A stretch of DNA of 64,000 nucleotides from NCBI GenBank assembly GCA_021234155.1, contig JAJEKV010000052.1, positions 3,945,606 to 4,009,605 on the forward strand. Direction: 5' to 3'. This document shows, one piece after another, positions 46,691-57,671 of the stretch (the stretch's first letter is position 1; each line of letters starts with the position of its first letter). The DNA is from Isoetes taiwanensis (taxonomy: Eukaryota; Streptophyta; Lycopodiopsida; Isoetales; Isoetaceae). The position numbers and the translations under genes were made by a program. The notes beneath the pieces were generated by a model. The model ran no database searches and had not been told where the DNA came from. It worked only from the letters and a program-made list of their open reading frames with translations.

Positions 46691-46979
46691 CATATCGAAA
46701 GGCGGTGGAAAATATTTTTGTGGCAAACTATGGCAGCAACTTGGGTGCTCACGCCTAAATTTAGTCAATATATGGAGCAAGCAATGGAGAAACTGCCGTC
46801 ATGTTATTGGCCTCTCGACCGCCCATTGTTGGTACAGACTAAAACCGATGTACAAATTCAAATGTTATGAATATATGTATGAAAGTTTTTGTTCATTGCA
46901 CTTGAGTACTCTGTTTTTCTTGTCATTCTTATTGGTACAATTATGAGTGTGTATACATAATTAAGTCAATCTTCATTTG

Positions 46980-47337
46980 CTTTGTAGATGAATGGACCAA
47001 AACACAAAAGACTATTATGAAACTAAGAGATAGAGTTTCGCTTTGCACCCGTGAGGTAATAGAAACCAACACGAGCTGCAAGCACATAGGGTTGGGGACC
47101 GATTATCGCCTCTATATCGCTTTTCTCGGACTGTGGGAAAAGGTTGACCAAATTGAAAACTATGAGGAACGAGCAACCACAAAATGTATATTGGCAAAGA
47201 ACTCACTTGTTGCACAACCCTTGGGGAAGGCACGTGTCCGGGAAGATGAAGGCCATGTAGGATGGAAAGGTTTGCCGGTGGCACGAGCTATAGAAACCGC
47301 ATGGACATCTGCGTTAGAGGATATCTCTGACCTCTAG
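46980..47337 (+). CDS. Unrecognised ORF following the B1 phosphatase
   Basis: Opens after a plausible acceptor (TTTGCTTTGTAG, about 46987), contains ATG at 47017 and runs to TAG at 47337 (RDRVSLCTREVIETNTSCKH ... ALEDISDL). It may be the last exon of the phosphatase gene. Clean frame, no known domain. The 420 bases after it up to the transposase stop are non-coding apart from TGTACAT repeats at 47595-47660. Confidence 0.4.
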
Positions 47338-47767
47338 GCGGGCTGGAAGACATGATGCAATAGTCATAAGATATCAGGCTCCTACTGACATTTTGAAGCT
47401 AGGCCATGAATTATGAGCCATGCTCACTTTCAGGTGTATTGTATTTATGTCCACAATATAAATATATCAACCATTTGTACATGAAAACCTGTCCATTTCT
47501 TATCTTTGCCATGACTGAAACTATTTGTAATGTTTATGTAATTCAACTTTCTTATGTTCAATTCTAATCAACTTACACTTAACAAATATCTCTGGAATGT
47601 ACAACAAATGTACATAAGATGTACATAGGATGTACATATTATGTACATTGATGTACCTAATGCACTATTGAAGTAGTCCTTGTCATGTACAATGAAAATT
47701 TGTTCAGTTCTTATCTTTTATATAAACAAAGTATTACAATATTTCTGGAAAGTACCACAGATCTGAC

Positions 47768-50700
47768 TTAGTCCAAGTCATCTACAATTGCTGGAAGTTG
47801 TGATAACAATGTCTCATGGACTTCATCTGGCAAGTGAAATGCTGTGCTTGCCCCCTTCAGCTTGTGTTTTACTTTCTTGAATGGGATTCGAACCCCAATC
47901 ACAGATTCTGCAGGTACCAAAACATTCTTAGTAGGAAGCAGTTTATACTTATTGTGGCAGCCTGGGATTAGTTCATCATTAGGGATTTTTTGAGATCATA
48001 AAAGGGCGACTAAGCTATATGAACTACCAATCAGAAAACAGAAATGGTAATCCAGTCAGCAAAACAGTTATAACTAACTCACTGGATCACATTTTCTAGC
48101 ATAAGTGTTGATAGAAAAGTCCAAATGAGCTCTTGTTTGGTGCAATAGATAGATCTCGTTGAGATCTTTCCAACCTTAGGTGGTTTGCATATCTTTTAGC
48201 CCCGTAGGATAGTAAAAAATGATAAAAACCATATTTTTTGGAGTTTTGACAATCATAAGTGGTTAAAATATGTGCAAAGCACCTAAGGTTGGAAAGATCT
48301 CAACGAGATCTATCTATTGCACTAAACGAGAGCTCATTTGGACTTTTCTATCAATAGTTATACTAGAAAATGTGATCCAAAGGAGTTAGTTATAACGATT
48401 TTTTGCCGACCGGACCCCGCCGCTCTCGATTTTGATTGGTAGTTCATTTATCTTCATTTGGCTTAGTTGGCATGTTTTGAAGGCCCTTTTTTAATCTCAA
48501 AAAAACCCTAATGAATATTGTCCTTCAATGACACTAGTGCCAGCAGAGTAATCATTTCCATAGTCATCAATTGAATCTTCTTCCAATGCATGCTTTTCCC
48601 TGGTGCACATGAGAACATAGTATGAAACACCTTCCACATTGTCTGGTGCTGCAAAAGACACAAATACATCTGAAACTCCTACAGTGTCATCTAAACCAGC
48701 CTCGTCTTCTGCATACAAAACATCCACATCATTTTCAGCTTCACCACAAGAGGCAATATGATCTGTGGGCTCCAAACTTTTTAGAGACCATTCTCCACAA
48801 TGTTTAATGTTCTCACAATTCAACCAATTGAAGTTAATGCAAGCATCACAAAAGCACGAGAGTGGTCTGCATAGCAACTTTGTTGGATCTCTTGGGGTTT
48901 ATAGTTGACCTGTAATGTATCTGGCTGAGTACCGGGTAAAGTCTTGCAATTGAATGCTTGCTGCCTGTTCACATCCATTTTTCCAACCTCCCAAAACACC
49001 CTTTTCACAATCCGATTCCTTGGCCCTTAAAACCGCATTAAGTTGTTTGCGACATCAGCGGCATGCCATTTTGTTTTCTCTCTGCCGCTCTCAAGCCACA
49101 ACTTTGCTATACCAGCCCTCGCCATCATGTGTGCCTTTTCCATGGCGGATCCAAAGAAATTCCATATCACTTTCGAATTTTATTTTCAACATGGTATCTA
49201 CAGATTCCATACCATGCCCGTCTTGATTTGAATTGAGATGCACAACCATCCGACCACACATAATGAAGGTTTATGTGTCCACCTCCATTATTCTTAAGCC
49301 ACCCCAAATGTAATTTAAAACCATGTTGCACAAAATAAGTGTCATGCTTTTCGTCATCCGAAACATAGAAATGCACGTTTTTTTTAAGCTTACCTTCTAT
49401 TTTCATCATTGAAATATGGACCAAAATACTAATTTGATCAGAGATTTCAATGCTCGGATTGCACTTACGTCCCTCGGTTTCAATGTGTAGTTCTCTCGCA
49501 AAGTCAACAACAGACAACACACTATTATCCGGGGAGTTTCTCAACACATCTTTTAAACTGTTTTGCTCGCGGTGTCTTTTGTAAAGTTATGATCGTAGAA
49601 CTTAGCAAGCTGATTTTTCATGTTCTTTAACAAAACAGATGCTTTGTCATTCCTCGATCAACTAATCTAAGCCTTACGGATGTACCTTTTTGGATGGCTC
49701 ATTGACATATGCATATACTTGCCGGTCCACATTCTGAATTCCATCTTCCTCGTTTGGACAAATGTCGAATTTCTTCACTCCACATTCATCACATTCGCCT
49801 TTGATGCATTTTAGTTTATGCCATTCATCCGCCACAAATTTCTCATAAACCGTTGACCTCCACAAGATACTAACATTATCAAAAGTCTTCTTGTTTGCTT
49901 GACATACTCCATTGTTTTTTGGGATGCATGAGACACCGCGGCAGCAAGAAGTGCAATTAACATGTAGGGATCTCCTCATATCATTGAAGGCCTTTTCAGA
50001 CAGACCGCTTGCTCATGTTTGACACAACAACATGTGTTTCTCTCCTTCAATTTCCTTATGCAATCAGGTTTTGGATACTCGAACCGTCAAGGCTTAATTT
50101 TGGTATCGGATTTCGATATACAAACCGCTGATAAAGCTCGACCGCAATAACAAAAGCATTAAAGACCATGTTAGCAAAATGATGTCGGCAACCGTGTATG
50201 CCAAAAGAGTATTGAACTATACTATTGTACAATTAATGTATGTTCTATGTACATAAAATATCCATCCAACAGTTCATCGACATTATCGTACATCTAATGT
50301 ACATCTAATGTACATCAGTACATCCAGCCAACAGTTCCACTGATCTGTTACTGTACATCCAATGTACATCCAATGTACATCCAGTGTACATCTAATTAAT
50401 GTTCCAATATTAGTACATCACATTAATGTTACAATATTAGTACAACTAATGTACATATGTCTGATTTGTTTGGCTTCATTACCTGAAAGTACACTAAAAT
50501 GTAAAATGATGTAATTTTGATATTCAAGCACATGTAAATGCAGCTGCATGGACATGTAAGTGTTAATGGATGTACATCTAAAAAGTACCTAATAGCACAT
50601 CACTACAATATTTCTGCTACTATGTAAACAATGTATAAATGTAAACAATGTAAAATGCAATACATTTCATGAAAACCACGTGTATTCATTAACAAAGCCA

Positions 50701-51460
50701 CTTTCGAACGTAACTTAGAATGTCTGAGAAGAAAGTCATGAAAGAATTTTGGAAGAAAACATAATCTCCAAAACTGAATTGATTCAATTACAAGAGCAAA
50801 CCTGTGAGATATCAAGGTATTGTATTGCTTGTGTTCTCCTCTTCATGACATCTTTAACCTTTGGTGAAACTTTGGTATTGTCAAGCCAAAATTCACGAAC
50901 CTGACATTTGATTGAATCATCGATTCTATTTGATCTTGGCATCCTTCCTGCCAAAGCCCATACATTTGCTCCACTTAATGACATTATCTTCCTTCTTGCT
51001 GCAGCTTTGGATAAATTTCTTGGTCAGTATCTTTAGCAATTTTGAAGAAACATTCTTGTTTATATCTCCTTTTTTCCAACAATCATTGATAATAAAGTGA
51101 ATGTTTTGCGTACCAATTTATCTTTGCTATTAGCGAGACTTTACTTCTTGAAGCCCATCTTTCAAGTTTCGATCATTGATTTCATAACAATAACTTCTAA
51201 GGATTTCCAATTATGGGTTCGAAAACAGGGAAAAGCCTGTCATCTTGCAACAAACGATCACAAAAACTAATCTTTGATGCGGACGAAGCGTTTGCCAAGA
51301 ATCGAGGATGCAATCTACCGACTGTCAACACGCATTTTTTATTTGTTTTGTGGCATAACACCGCCAATGTTGGCATACTTACGCTTAGAACCATCACTTC
51401 CATTTGAATTCTCACCCTCCATGAACAGATTGAAATTGATTTGTATTTCTTGTAGATTCA
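47768..51460 (-). pseudogene. Element B1 transposase-like gene (SDGC/HGKG family)
   Basis: Minus strand, stop TAA at 47768-47770. In protein order: WALAGRMPRSNRIDDSIKCQ and FWLDNTKVSPKVKDVMKRRT (50784-50984), CIRKLKERNTCCCVKHEQ (about 50040), CTSCCRGVSC and ADEWHKLKCIKGECDECGV (49680-49960), SDDEKHDTYFVQHGFKLHLG and VWSDGCASQFKSRRAWYGIC (49170-49370), WNFFGSAMEKAHMM (where element A keeps GHGKG), CRPLSCFCDACINFNWLNC (about 48810-48875), and, after a MITE insertion at 47982-48508, ELIPGCHNKYKLL to the end. The Cys/His clusters at both ends suggest zinc binding; the centre is probably an RNase H-like catalytic core. Intron 50150-50780 is full of TGTACAT. Frameshifts and the MITE make it inactive. 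Confidence 0.7.
47982..48508. mobile_element. TA-flanked MITE with a long hairpin, 527 bp
   Basis: Ends GGGATTTTTTGAGAT and ATCTCAAAAAAACCC are inverted and flanked by TA on both sides (47980-47981, 48509-48510), as in Tc1/mariner-type insertions. The interior is one long imperfect inverted repeat (TTATAACTAACTC, GGATCACATTTTCTAG, TCCAAATGAGCTC, GATCTCGTTGAGATC in both arms). Removing it rejoins the transposase-like C-terminal coding sequence. Confidence 0.85.
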
Positions 51461-51738
51461 ATTGGCATGTGTTTGCTTCTGGAATTCATTCGGTGTTCGT
51501 CCTGTGAAAGGGGGGAATTTCGGAAAGGGAGGGACGGATCCATTCGAATTGGTTCGGTGGTTCGGTGGTTAACCAAGAATTTCGGGGGGAATGTCAGGGA
51601 TGATCTTGCAATCATTGCATATCTGACACAAAACGACAAACCATAGTATCTTGATGTACATCTAAAATGTACCCCAAAAAAGCACAAATTCATCCTTCAA
51701 TTCAGTACGATGTACGTACACCCTTTCGTGCTTTTACC

Positions 51739-54646
51739 CGGGTAAAAGCATGAAAGGGTGTCTATAAATGTAGCCTTTTGTACATATACATATGTACAAA
51801 ATGCACATTTTTGGAATAACTGTCATCATGATCCGCTAGTAACTGCCATGATTAATGGCTATCCACTACTCGGAACCCACAATTATCGGATTTTGAAATT
51901 CTTTCTCAAATTCTTTCTTGGTTTGCCTCTCGTTCACTATCCCGCCCCTGCCTTCTCTGCTTGAATTCCGATCACGAATTCTTCATCTAGCTATGGCCCC
52001 AAAATGCCCCCAGATGAGTGCTTGCTCATCACCACAGCCCAAGCAAGAAGCCAGTGCTTCCGGCAGTGGATTTTTACCTCCAAAGAGTTTACGTTTGGGG
52101 TCTGAGGTGATCCAAGCCAAAGACCTCCGTGATAAACATGCAGAGGCCCACATACCCAACCTAGAGATGGTTATGAACAAGGTATGGGGTGAAGCTCCAA
52201 AAAACAGACGAGGATTCAAGGAAGGGAGAATCTAGAACGCATGGAAAGATGATTTTTTTAAATACTATGAATTGGTTTATGGCAAGAAACAGGTTACAAA
52301 CCATTATATTTCTACCTATTTTGCCAGAGCATTTGCTCTTCACTTGAAGGGACGGCTTGTTGATTGGATGGGCGTGGCTAGGACCGCCAAAGATCTTGCC
52401 AAAACCCTCATTTCAGACGTTACAGAGGACCCTACAACAGGTAAATCCTCAACTATCAAACAGGACAATCGTATTGCAGCAGAATATTAGAGCCCTGGGT
52501 TATTGTAGATCAGATGTTGACACAATAAAGCAGTTACTTAAGCATGGGTTGGAGGAGAAAACTAACCTATTGAATGAAGTAGAAGCACTGGAAGAAAAAA
52601 GGAGGGATGCATTGAAGGTCATCAGCCGGATTGAGGGTAGAAAGGATATGCTATCCGAAGATCTGTAGCAGATCTGCCAGAAAATAGATGAGACAAAACA
52701 GGAATTTGACAAATTGTCCCAGGATCCTGCTGGAAATCAAGTTATCTTCGGAGTGTTGAAGTACAAGTTGGAAGACTTGGTTATGAGTAGACATGATAAA
52801 GAGCAGCACTCTTCTAAGCTAGACATTGGTTTGCAGGAAGCAACTAAAGAAATTGAAAGGCATGAAATCTCAATTGAACAAGCAAAGGAAAAACTTAATT
52901 GCATTGAATTGGTTCATAAAAAGGCATTCACAGATTTTGGATTTCATGGGGAGAGCGGGGACCTATTGTTCTCGCACCCGAGGCCCTACCTGTAGGGAGC
53001 TACTTCTATAGAGAGTTCATCACATTCGGGTTCATGTACTGTTGTGGCCAAGGCTTTGGCAAAACCGGGTTTGTTGTTGCTAGCTCCATGCAGAGATGCT
53101 TATTGCCTCTTACGCTTGTGTTATCTGGTCCATGAAAGGTAATTGCATAAAAGGTTGCATCCGGGATGAGGGCATTCGAATTCAGCTTGGTTTCCCTGGC
53201 CGTGAAAGGTATGCATTGCTCTCAACTAATTTAAACTTATATTTCACTTAATTCATATTTGTTATTGTAATCTGCATAGTTCCACATGTATGGCTTTCAG
53301 TGCATTGCTATTCCTTGTACATGTATAACTTTTAGTGTACATCTGTAAGCAGAGGTACATAGGCATATATTTGCTTGTTTATTGATGCTTTTATTTTTGA
53401 GCTTGACCCAGTTTGTATCAGTTGTACATGTCTCTAATGGAGTCTACATCCGCAAATAAATGTACATGCATTTATCTTTAGAGTGCATCGTAGATGGATT
53501 CATAAGTATGTGCATTTTTACATATATGTGCTTTTTTTTGGCATAGATCTACATTCCCTAACTTGGATACGGGGTACATCCGGGTACATCGATTGCACAT
53601 CCGGGTACATTGATGTACCTTTATGTACATTGAGGAACATGTACATGTACATTTGGCTATAGTTAAATGTAGTTACTTACATTTGGTACATTTTATGTAC
53701 ATGAAATGTACATGCTTGGCAGAATGTACCAGATATTTCTCATTAGTTCTGTTTTCATGTTCTTTTATGTCTATTGAAATTTAGATCATTTGTTTGTTTG
53801 TAGATGAGGCTGTTCCTATCCCAGAAGCAGCTTTAATGGCTGATGTTCTTGAGCCATCTGCATCGACTCTCTTTACAGATTTTACTGAGCATAATAAGCA
53901 GACCGAATCTGTAGACCCTCTACCTTCCAGCTCCAGATCACCAATGACATTTCTGATTGCCCGGTAATAGAACAACCGCAAATGCCTCCTCGAACATGGC
54001 AAAGTGAAGTTGAGGAAATTGAGAGGATGGCACTTGAGAAAGCTAAAGCAGTTAAAAGGTGTGAGACCCTTGAATGATCAAGCGCAAGAATGTAAACTCC
54101 TTCATCATCAAGTGCTAAATTAGTAATTGGAGAAGCTAAGAAAGATTAAATTTCCGCCTCAAAGATCATCTGCAGTCCCAGCCGGACCCGCTATGTAAAA
54201 GCTACAAAGGAATCAGATCCAGATTTTATCCCAGGAGATACCAGGGAAGAGGAAGCTGAGTTGGTAGTTGAGTCCACTCCAAAGAGGAGGCAAAAGAATG
54301 CTGGTGATGGCACTCCAAGAGGAAAAAAACAGGCAAATCTCCAGCAGCAAAAAAATGTCCCCCGAAAAGAAAATCTCCAGGCAAAAAAGTGCCACCACCA
54401 CCTAGAAAGAGGTATGTCCAAGATGAACTAATTTTGTTAAACATCTCAGATTTATGATAATTAACTACATTTTTTTTGTACATAGGACACGATCACATGC
54501 CATGAAGGAAGCTGATCCTGATCCTTCTGAGTCGGAACCGGAAGAGGAAGAGGATGAGGATCTACAAGCAAATATTGATGTGATAACAAATAAGAGGTGC
54601 AGCAGTCCACAGAAGATGCTGAAGCAGGTGATGAATTTACAAGGTG
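51739..54646 (+). mobile_element. Truncated element B2, tandem to B1
   Basis: Begins with the same left end as B1 (GGGTAAAAGCATGAAAGGGT) with no base between it and the B1 right end, and matches 41616-44484 at roughly 93-95%. Cut at 54646, in the donor region after ...ATGAATTTACAAGGTGAGT, by the terminal repeat of the reverse-transcriptase element. Everything downstream in B1 is missing. Confidence 0.85.
51993..54646 (+). pseudogene. Element B2 copy of the coiled-coil part of the Ulp1-like gene
   Basis: ATG at 51993 (MAPKCPQMSACSSPQPKQEA). Better preserved than B1 at the start (76 codons before a TAG where B1 has CGT), with the same FALHLKGRLVDWM block, coiled coil (LLKHGLEEKTNLLNEVEALE ...), GQGFGKTGFVVASSM-type segment near 53045-53080 that recalls a P-loop but lacks full consensus, the TGTACAT intron, and the basic and acidic tracts to 54640. 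The protease part is deleted. Around 54050-54200 it is scrambled relative to B1. Confidence 0.6.
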
Positions 54647-54999
54647 AGTAATTCCCTTGAAAGTGTTTTGGATATAGTGTCTTCAAAATGTGCGGGCTAA
54701 ACTTATGAGATAAGGGGTCATATAATCTACAACATAGATTAGTCTAAGCTGACACATTTCCAAAGAATGATTAGATATTGGTTAGTAATAAGGATGTGCT
54801 TCAAATATTGTTTATTGAAAGTGACAAACATATCTGAAATATGTTTCAAATAAGTAAGATAAAGTGGCTGAAGTTTTAATGGTGTATGAACATGGTAACA
54901 TATGATGTATTTAACTCATATTTACTGTCCTAAGCATAGACTATGGCAGGAAGAAGGGGTGATACCTTAAAAATGACCTCTAGAATTAAATGACCTTAG
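54647..54999 (+). repeat. Left terminal direct repeat of the RT element
   Basis: AGTAATTCCCTTGAAAGTG ... AATTAAATGACCTTAG. About 96-97% identical to 62426-62768, same orientation. Sits exactly at the break in element B2. Could be an LTR or, if the element is Penelope-like, the 3' end of a truncated upstream copy in a head-to-tail pair. Confidence 0.85.
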
Positions 55000-55447
55000 A
55001 TTGTGGGAATCATATGTTTGGTTAAGGGTAGAACATTGTGAGATTGGATCTCGAATTGGCTACTTGGATCAGTATGGACCACAATGGTTTTGTCAAGGTA
55101 TTTATCTTGATTGAAAGATTTTATTTAGATTTGGCACTATTAGATTAATGGTGGCTTACTGTCTTCCTTAGACGTATGGTACCATCTTGGGCTGAAAAGT
55201 CCATGTATGGCCAGATAAGACAGCGGAGGGATTGACCGAAGCTGATGTTTGTGCTAGGTCTAACTAGTTCAAGCCGGTTTTTTTTATGATACTTCTGTGC
55301 ATCGGTCTTACCTGTGCTACCATATATCTCTGGTTAAAGTTCTCTATTTTTGTTTTATAAGCATGATTATGGCTCGTTTCGTTGCTGTAAGTTTTTAGCT
55401 GATATAACATTTGTTGTGTTTCTCATATTCTGGTTGTATGATTACAG
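55000..55447. other. Leader between terminal repeat and first exon of the RT element
   Basis: No coding sequence and no tRNA primer-binding site after the repeat (ATTGTGGGAATCATATG follows). Ends with a good acceptor TGATTACAG at 55447. Confidence 0.5.
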
Positions 55448-57014
55448 GCTGAATATGACAGTCATGATATTACGGAGTCCAAAGTAGTGATTGTTCCTAC
55501 TTGGAACTCAGAACTTATGAACTGGGGCTATGACAAGAACAATATCGAGTTCCCGAATAATGCGGTGCAAACTTTGTTATGCTGCATAAAAAATGACAAG
55601 GTGCATCAGAGAATTCTGGAGAAAGAAGCTACCAAAGGTCCTAATGGCTACTCTCTTGTGAGCCATTTGGGGTTTAGCAACTGGCTGAAATTGATCCCTC
55701 GGCTTAATGGTACCAAGAATGATTGGGATGAGGTGAACATTGTGGTGGATGCCCTTTATGAAAAATTACATACCCAAATCAGTGACTGGACCCTAGAAGA
55801 CGATGTGGCTAGATCTGGTTTTATGAAAGGTATAACAGCCCTCAACAATGCCAACAATATCAAAGTTCCCTCTAAAGGAGGTGACAGTATTGTACAAACA
55901 GAAAGTATGGACAGTTGTAATGCTTAGTACGGATGATGACCCGTTTGGAGAAATCCTGCTATCTGACCAGGATAAGGCAGCAATTATTGCTAAAAGTGGT
56001 AGTAGCAATGTGGACGGTAATGAATTTGCTTTTACGCTGGCCAACTGCATTAAATTCCCCATCATACCAGCAAGGCATGTGGAAAGCAATGGGGTGCTTT
56101 ACAATCAAGGCATTTGGAGATCTAAAAACTTTGGAGCTTTGGCTCCCATATCACTTGAGGCATGGATGATCCTGGGGTCCATTTCATTGGAGCAAGTTGA
56201 AGATGCCAAACTGGCTGCACACAGAATGGACAAATACGTCAATCGACTCAAAGTTAAGTTATGCATTGATAACAAATTCTTTGATAAACAATGCTCGGTA
56301 AGTGACTGCATATTCATTAGCCAAAAAGGCCATATGGCATACCCATCTATTACGCGTGATGATTTTTATGTCAAGCATATTTGGCGCACACTTTGCCCGT
56401 ATTTCAAGTGCCCTTGTGAGCCTAAGGGCAAATACTCTGATAACTCAGCTTGCAAAGACAACATGACATGGATTGATCAGGCTGTCTGGTACATGTTAAA
56501 TAACTTACATATTCTCTACCCTGAGATGTCAGTTGCTGGTCAAATGGTGTCCATACGTAACTGCCTGAAAACTACCCTCAAGACCAGTGTTCTGGCTTTT
56601 ATCTCCTACTTGGAAGTAAGGAATATTTTAATTGAAATGACTATGAAAATGGCATCTGATCCACTTGCAGACCTGAAACTGAACTTCCCCAGATGTAAGC
56701 TGGTGGATATAGGTGAAAAGTCCATTAAGCCTGTGACTTTTCTTAAAAGAATGGACGGCCCTAAGGGCAAAGGTACTCTTCGAAAAAAACAGCAATCTGA
56801 TTCCCCTTCTGCTAGTGTTCAAAGCAGAATCAGTGCTCCTTCGAGAATGTTGCTGACTCCAGCTCATAATGCTAAGGCAAATTCTGATAGTGGTTCTGTG
56901 GAAGTACGCCTTGTTACGGATGGCCTTGATCACTCGGTTACAAAGTTTCAAGTAGATCGGGACATTTCTAAGGACGACACAGTGGTGCAGAATCTGAAGT
57001 TCAGTAAGAAATAA
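55448..57014 (+). CDS. RT element, unrecognised N-terminal protein region
   Basis: From the acceptor at 55447 the frame is open (AEYDSHDITESKVVIVPTWN ...) to about 55900, where reading passes to a second frame that runs to TAA at 57014, together about 500 residues. The change is either a frameshift or a short intron. The second part contains scattered Cys (CPYFKCPCEP) and a Ser/Lys-rich end. No domain recognised, but composition and clean length indicate real coding. Donors GTAAGA and GTATGT occur at the end (57004-57020). Large unknown N-terminal regions are also known for some endonuclease-lacking Penelope-like elements; that parallel is inference. Confidence 0.55.
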
Positions 57015-57301
57015 GGTATGTCACATATATTTTGGAACATTTATTATGTATAAATGTAATTTCCTGTTTTTTGGTCCTTGTTGGGTCAAATTTTACTTAT
57101 GATCCTTCTTATGATGAAGTATTTCTGAAATTTTATAGGAGTCATCTCCTATATATTTAAATTTATGGCTAGTGTGCCATCATAGCCACTCGGCATTCCT
57201 AACTAGCCTTCTCAGATAGTTTTTTAATTTGTTCCAGATACTTTTTATTGGAGTTAGCATTGTTTTCCCTGGTTTGGTGATATTATGTAATTTATATGCA
57301 G

Positions 57302-57671
57302 ACTTCTAGAAGACTACTTAAGGACTGCCTTGGCAGGTTACACTTGACTAATATTGGCCCTAAAAATAAGAGAAAGATTGTGCATATCATGTTCTCTTCA
57401 AAAATACTGGATAAATTATGCCTACCCAAAATGTTCCAGCTGGCTCTGATTGATTGCTTAGGGGATTTAGGACAGACCATCATGGATGAATCCATGTTCT
57501 CCTGGGAATATACGGAAAATCTCAGTGATATTTGCTATAAGCCATCCTCTGTCTTTGCATCGGATAAAAACGTGAAGTGTCCTTGTAGCAATCCTAATCT
57601 TAAGGGCTTCATTGATCCTATAATTGGACACGTTCGTACTACAAGCTTAAACATTATCAGGAATAACATTA
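57302..57671 (+). pseudogene. RT element, Cys-rich exon cut by a MITE
   Basis: After a good acceptor (TTATATGCAG, 57301) the frame reads RLLKDCLGRLHLTNIGPKNK ... NVKCPCSNPNLKGFIDPIIG HVRTTSLNIIRNN and stops making sense at the TA dinucleotide 57670-57671, where a MITE begins. The C-x-C ... GHV-T--LNII-N block directly precedes the RT part and continues as LRNLFGKGLNHVP after the MITE. Confidence 0.6.

Larger units (their letters stand above)
41616..51738. mobile_element. DNA transposon B1 with Ulp1-like, HAD phosphatase and transposase-like genes
   Basis: Bounded by inverted ends GGGTAAAAGCATGAAAGGGT (left, from about 41617) and ACCCTTTCGTGCTTTTACCC (right, to 51738), about 22 bp with one mismatch. 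Inside, two plus-strand genes (Ulp1-like, then FCP1-like phosphatase) face one minus-strand transposase-like gene. Same gene order and orientation as element A apart from the phosphatase. No target-site duplication can be read because the right end abuts a second copy directly. Superfamily not assigned. Confidence 0.7.

Noticed and set aside
53041-53080. P-loop ATPase/helicase in the element B gene (GQGFGKTG)
   Set aside because: Resembles a Walker A stretch by chance; the frame is broken on both sides, no Walker B follows, and spacing fits neither helicase nor AAA families.
54647-54999. Hammerhead ribozyme in the terminal repeat, as known for some Penelope-like elements
   Set aside because: I looked for the CTGANGA...GAAA core on both strands of both terminal repeats and did not find it by eye.
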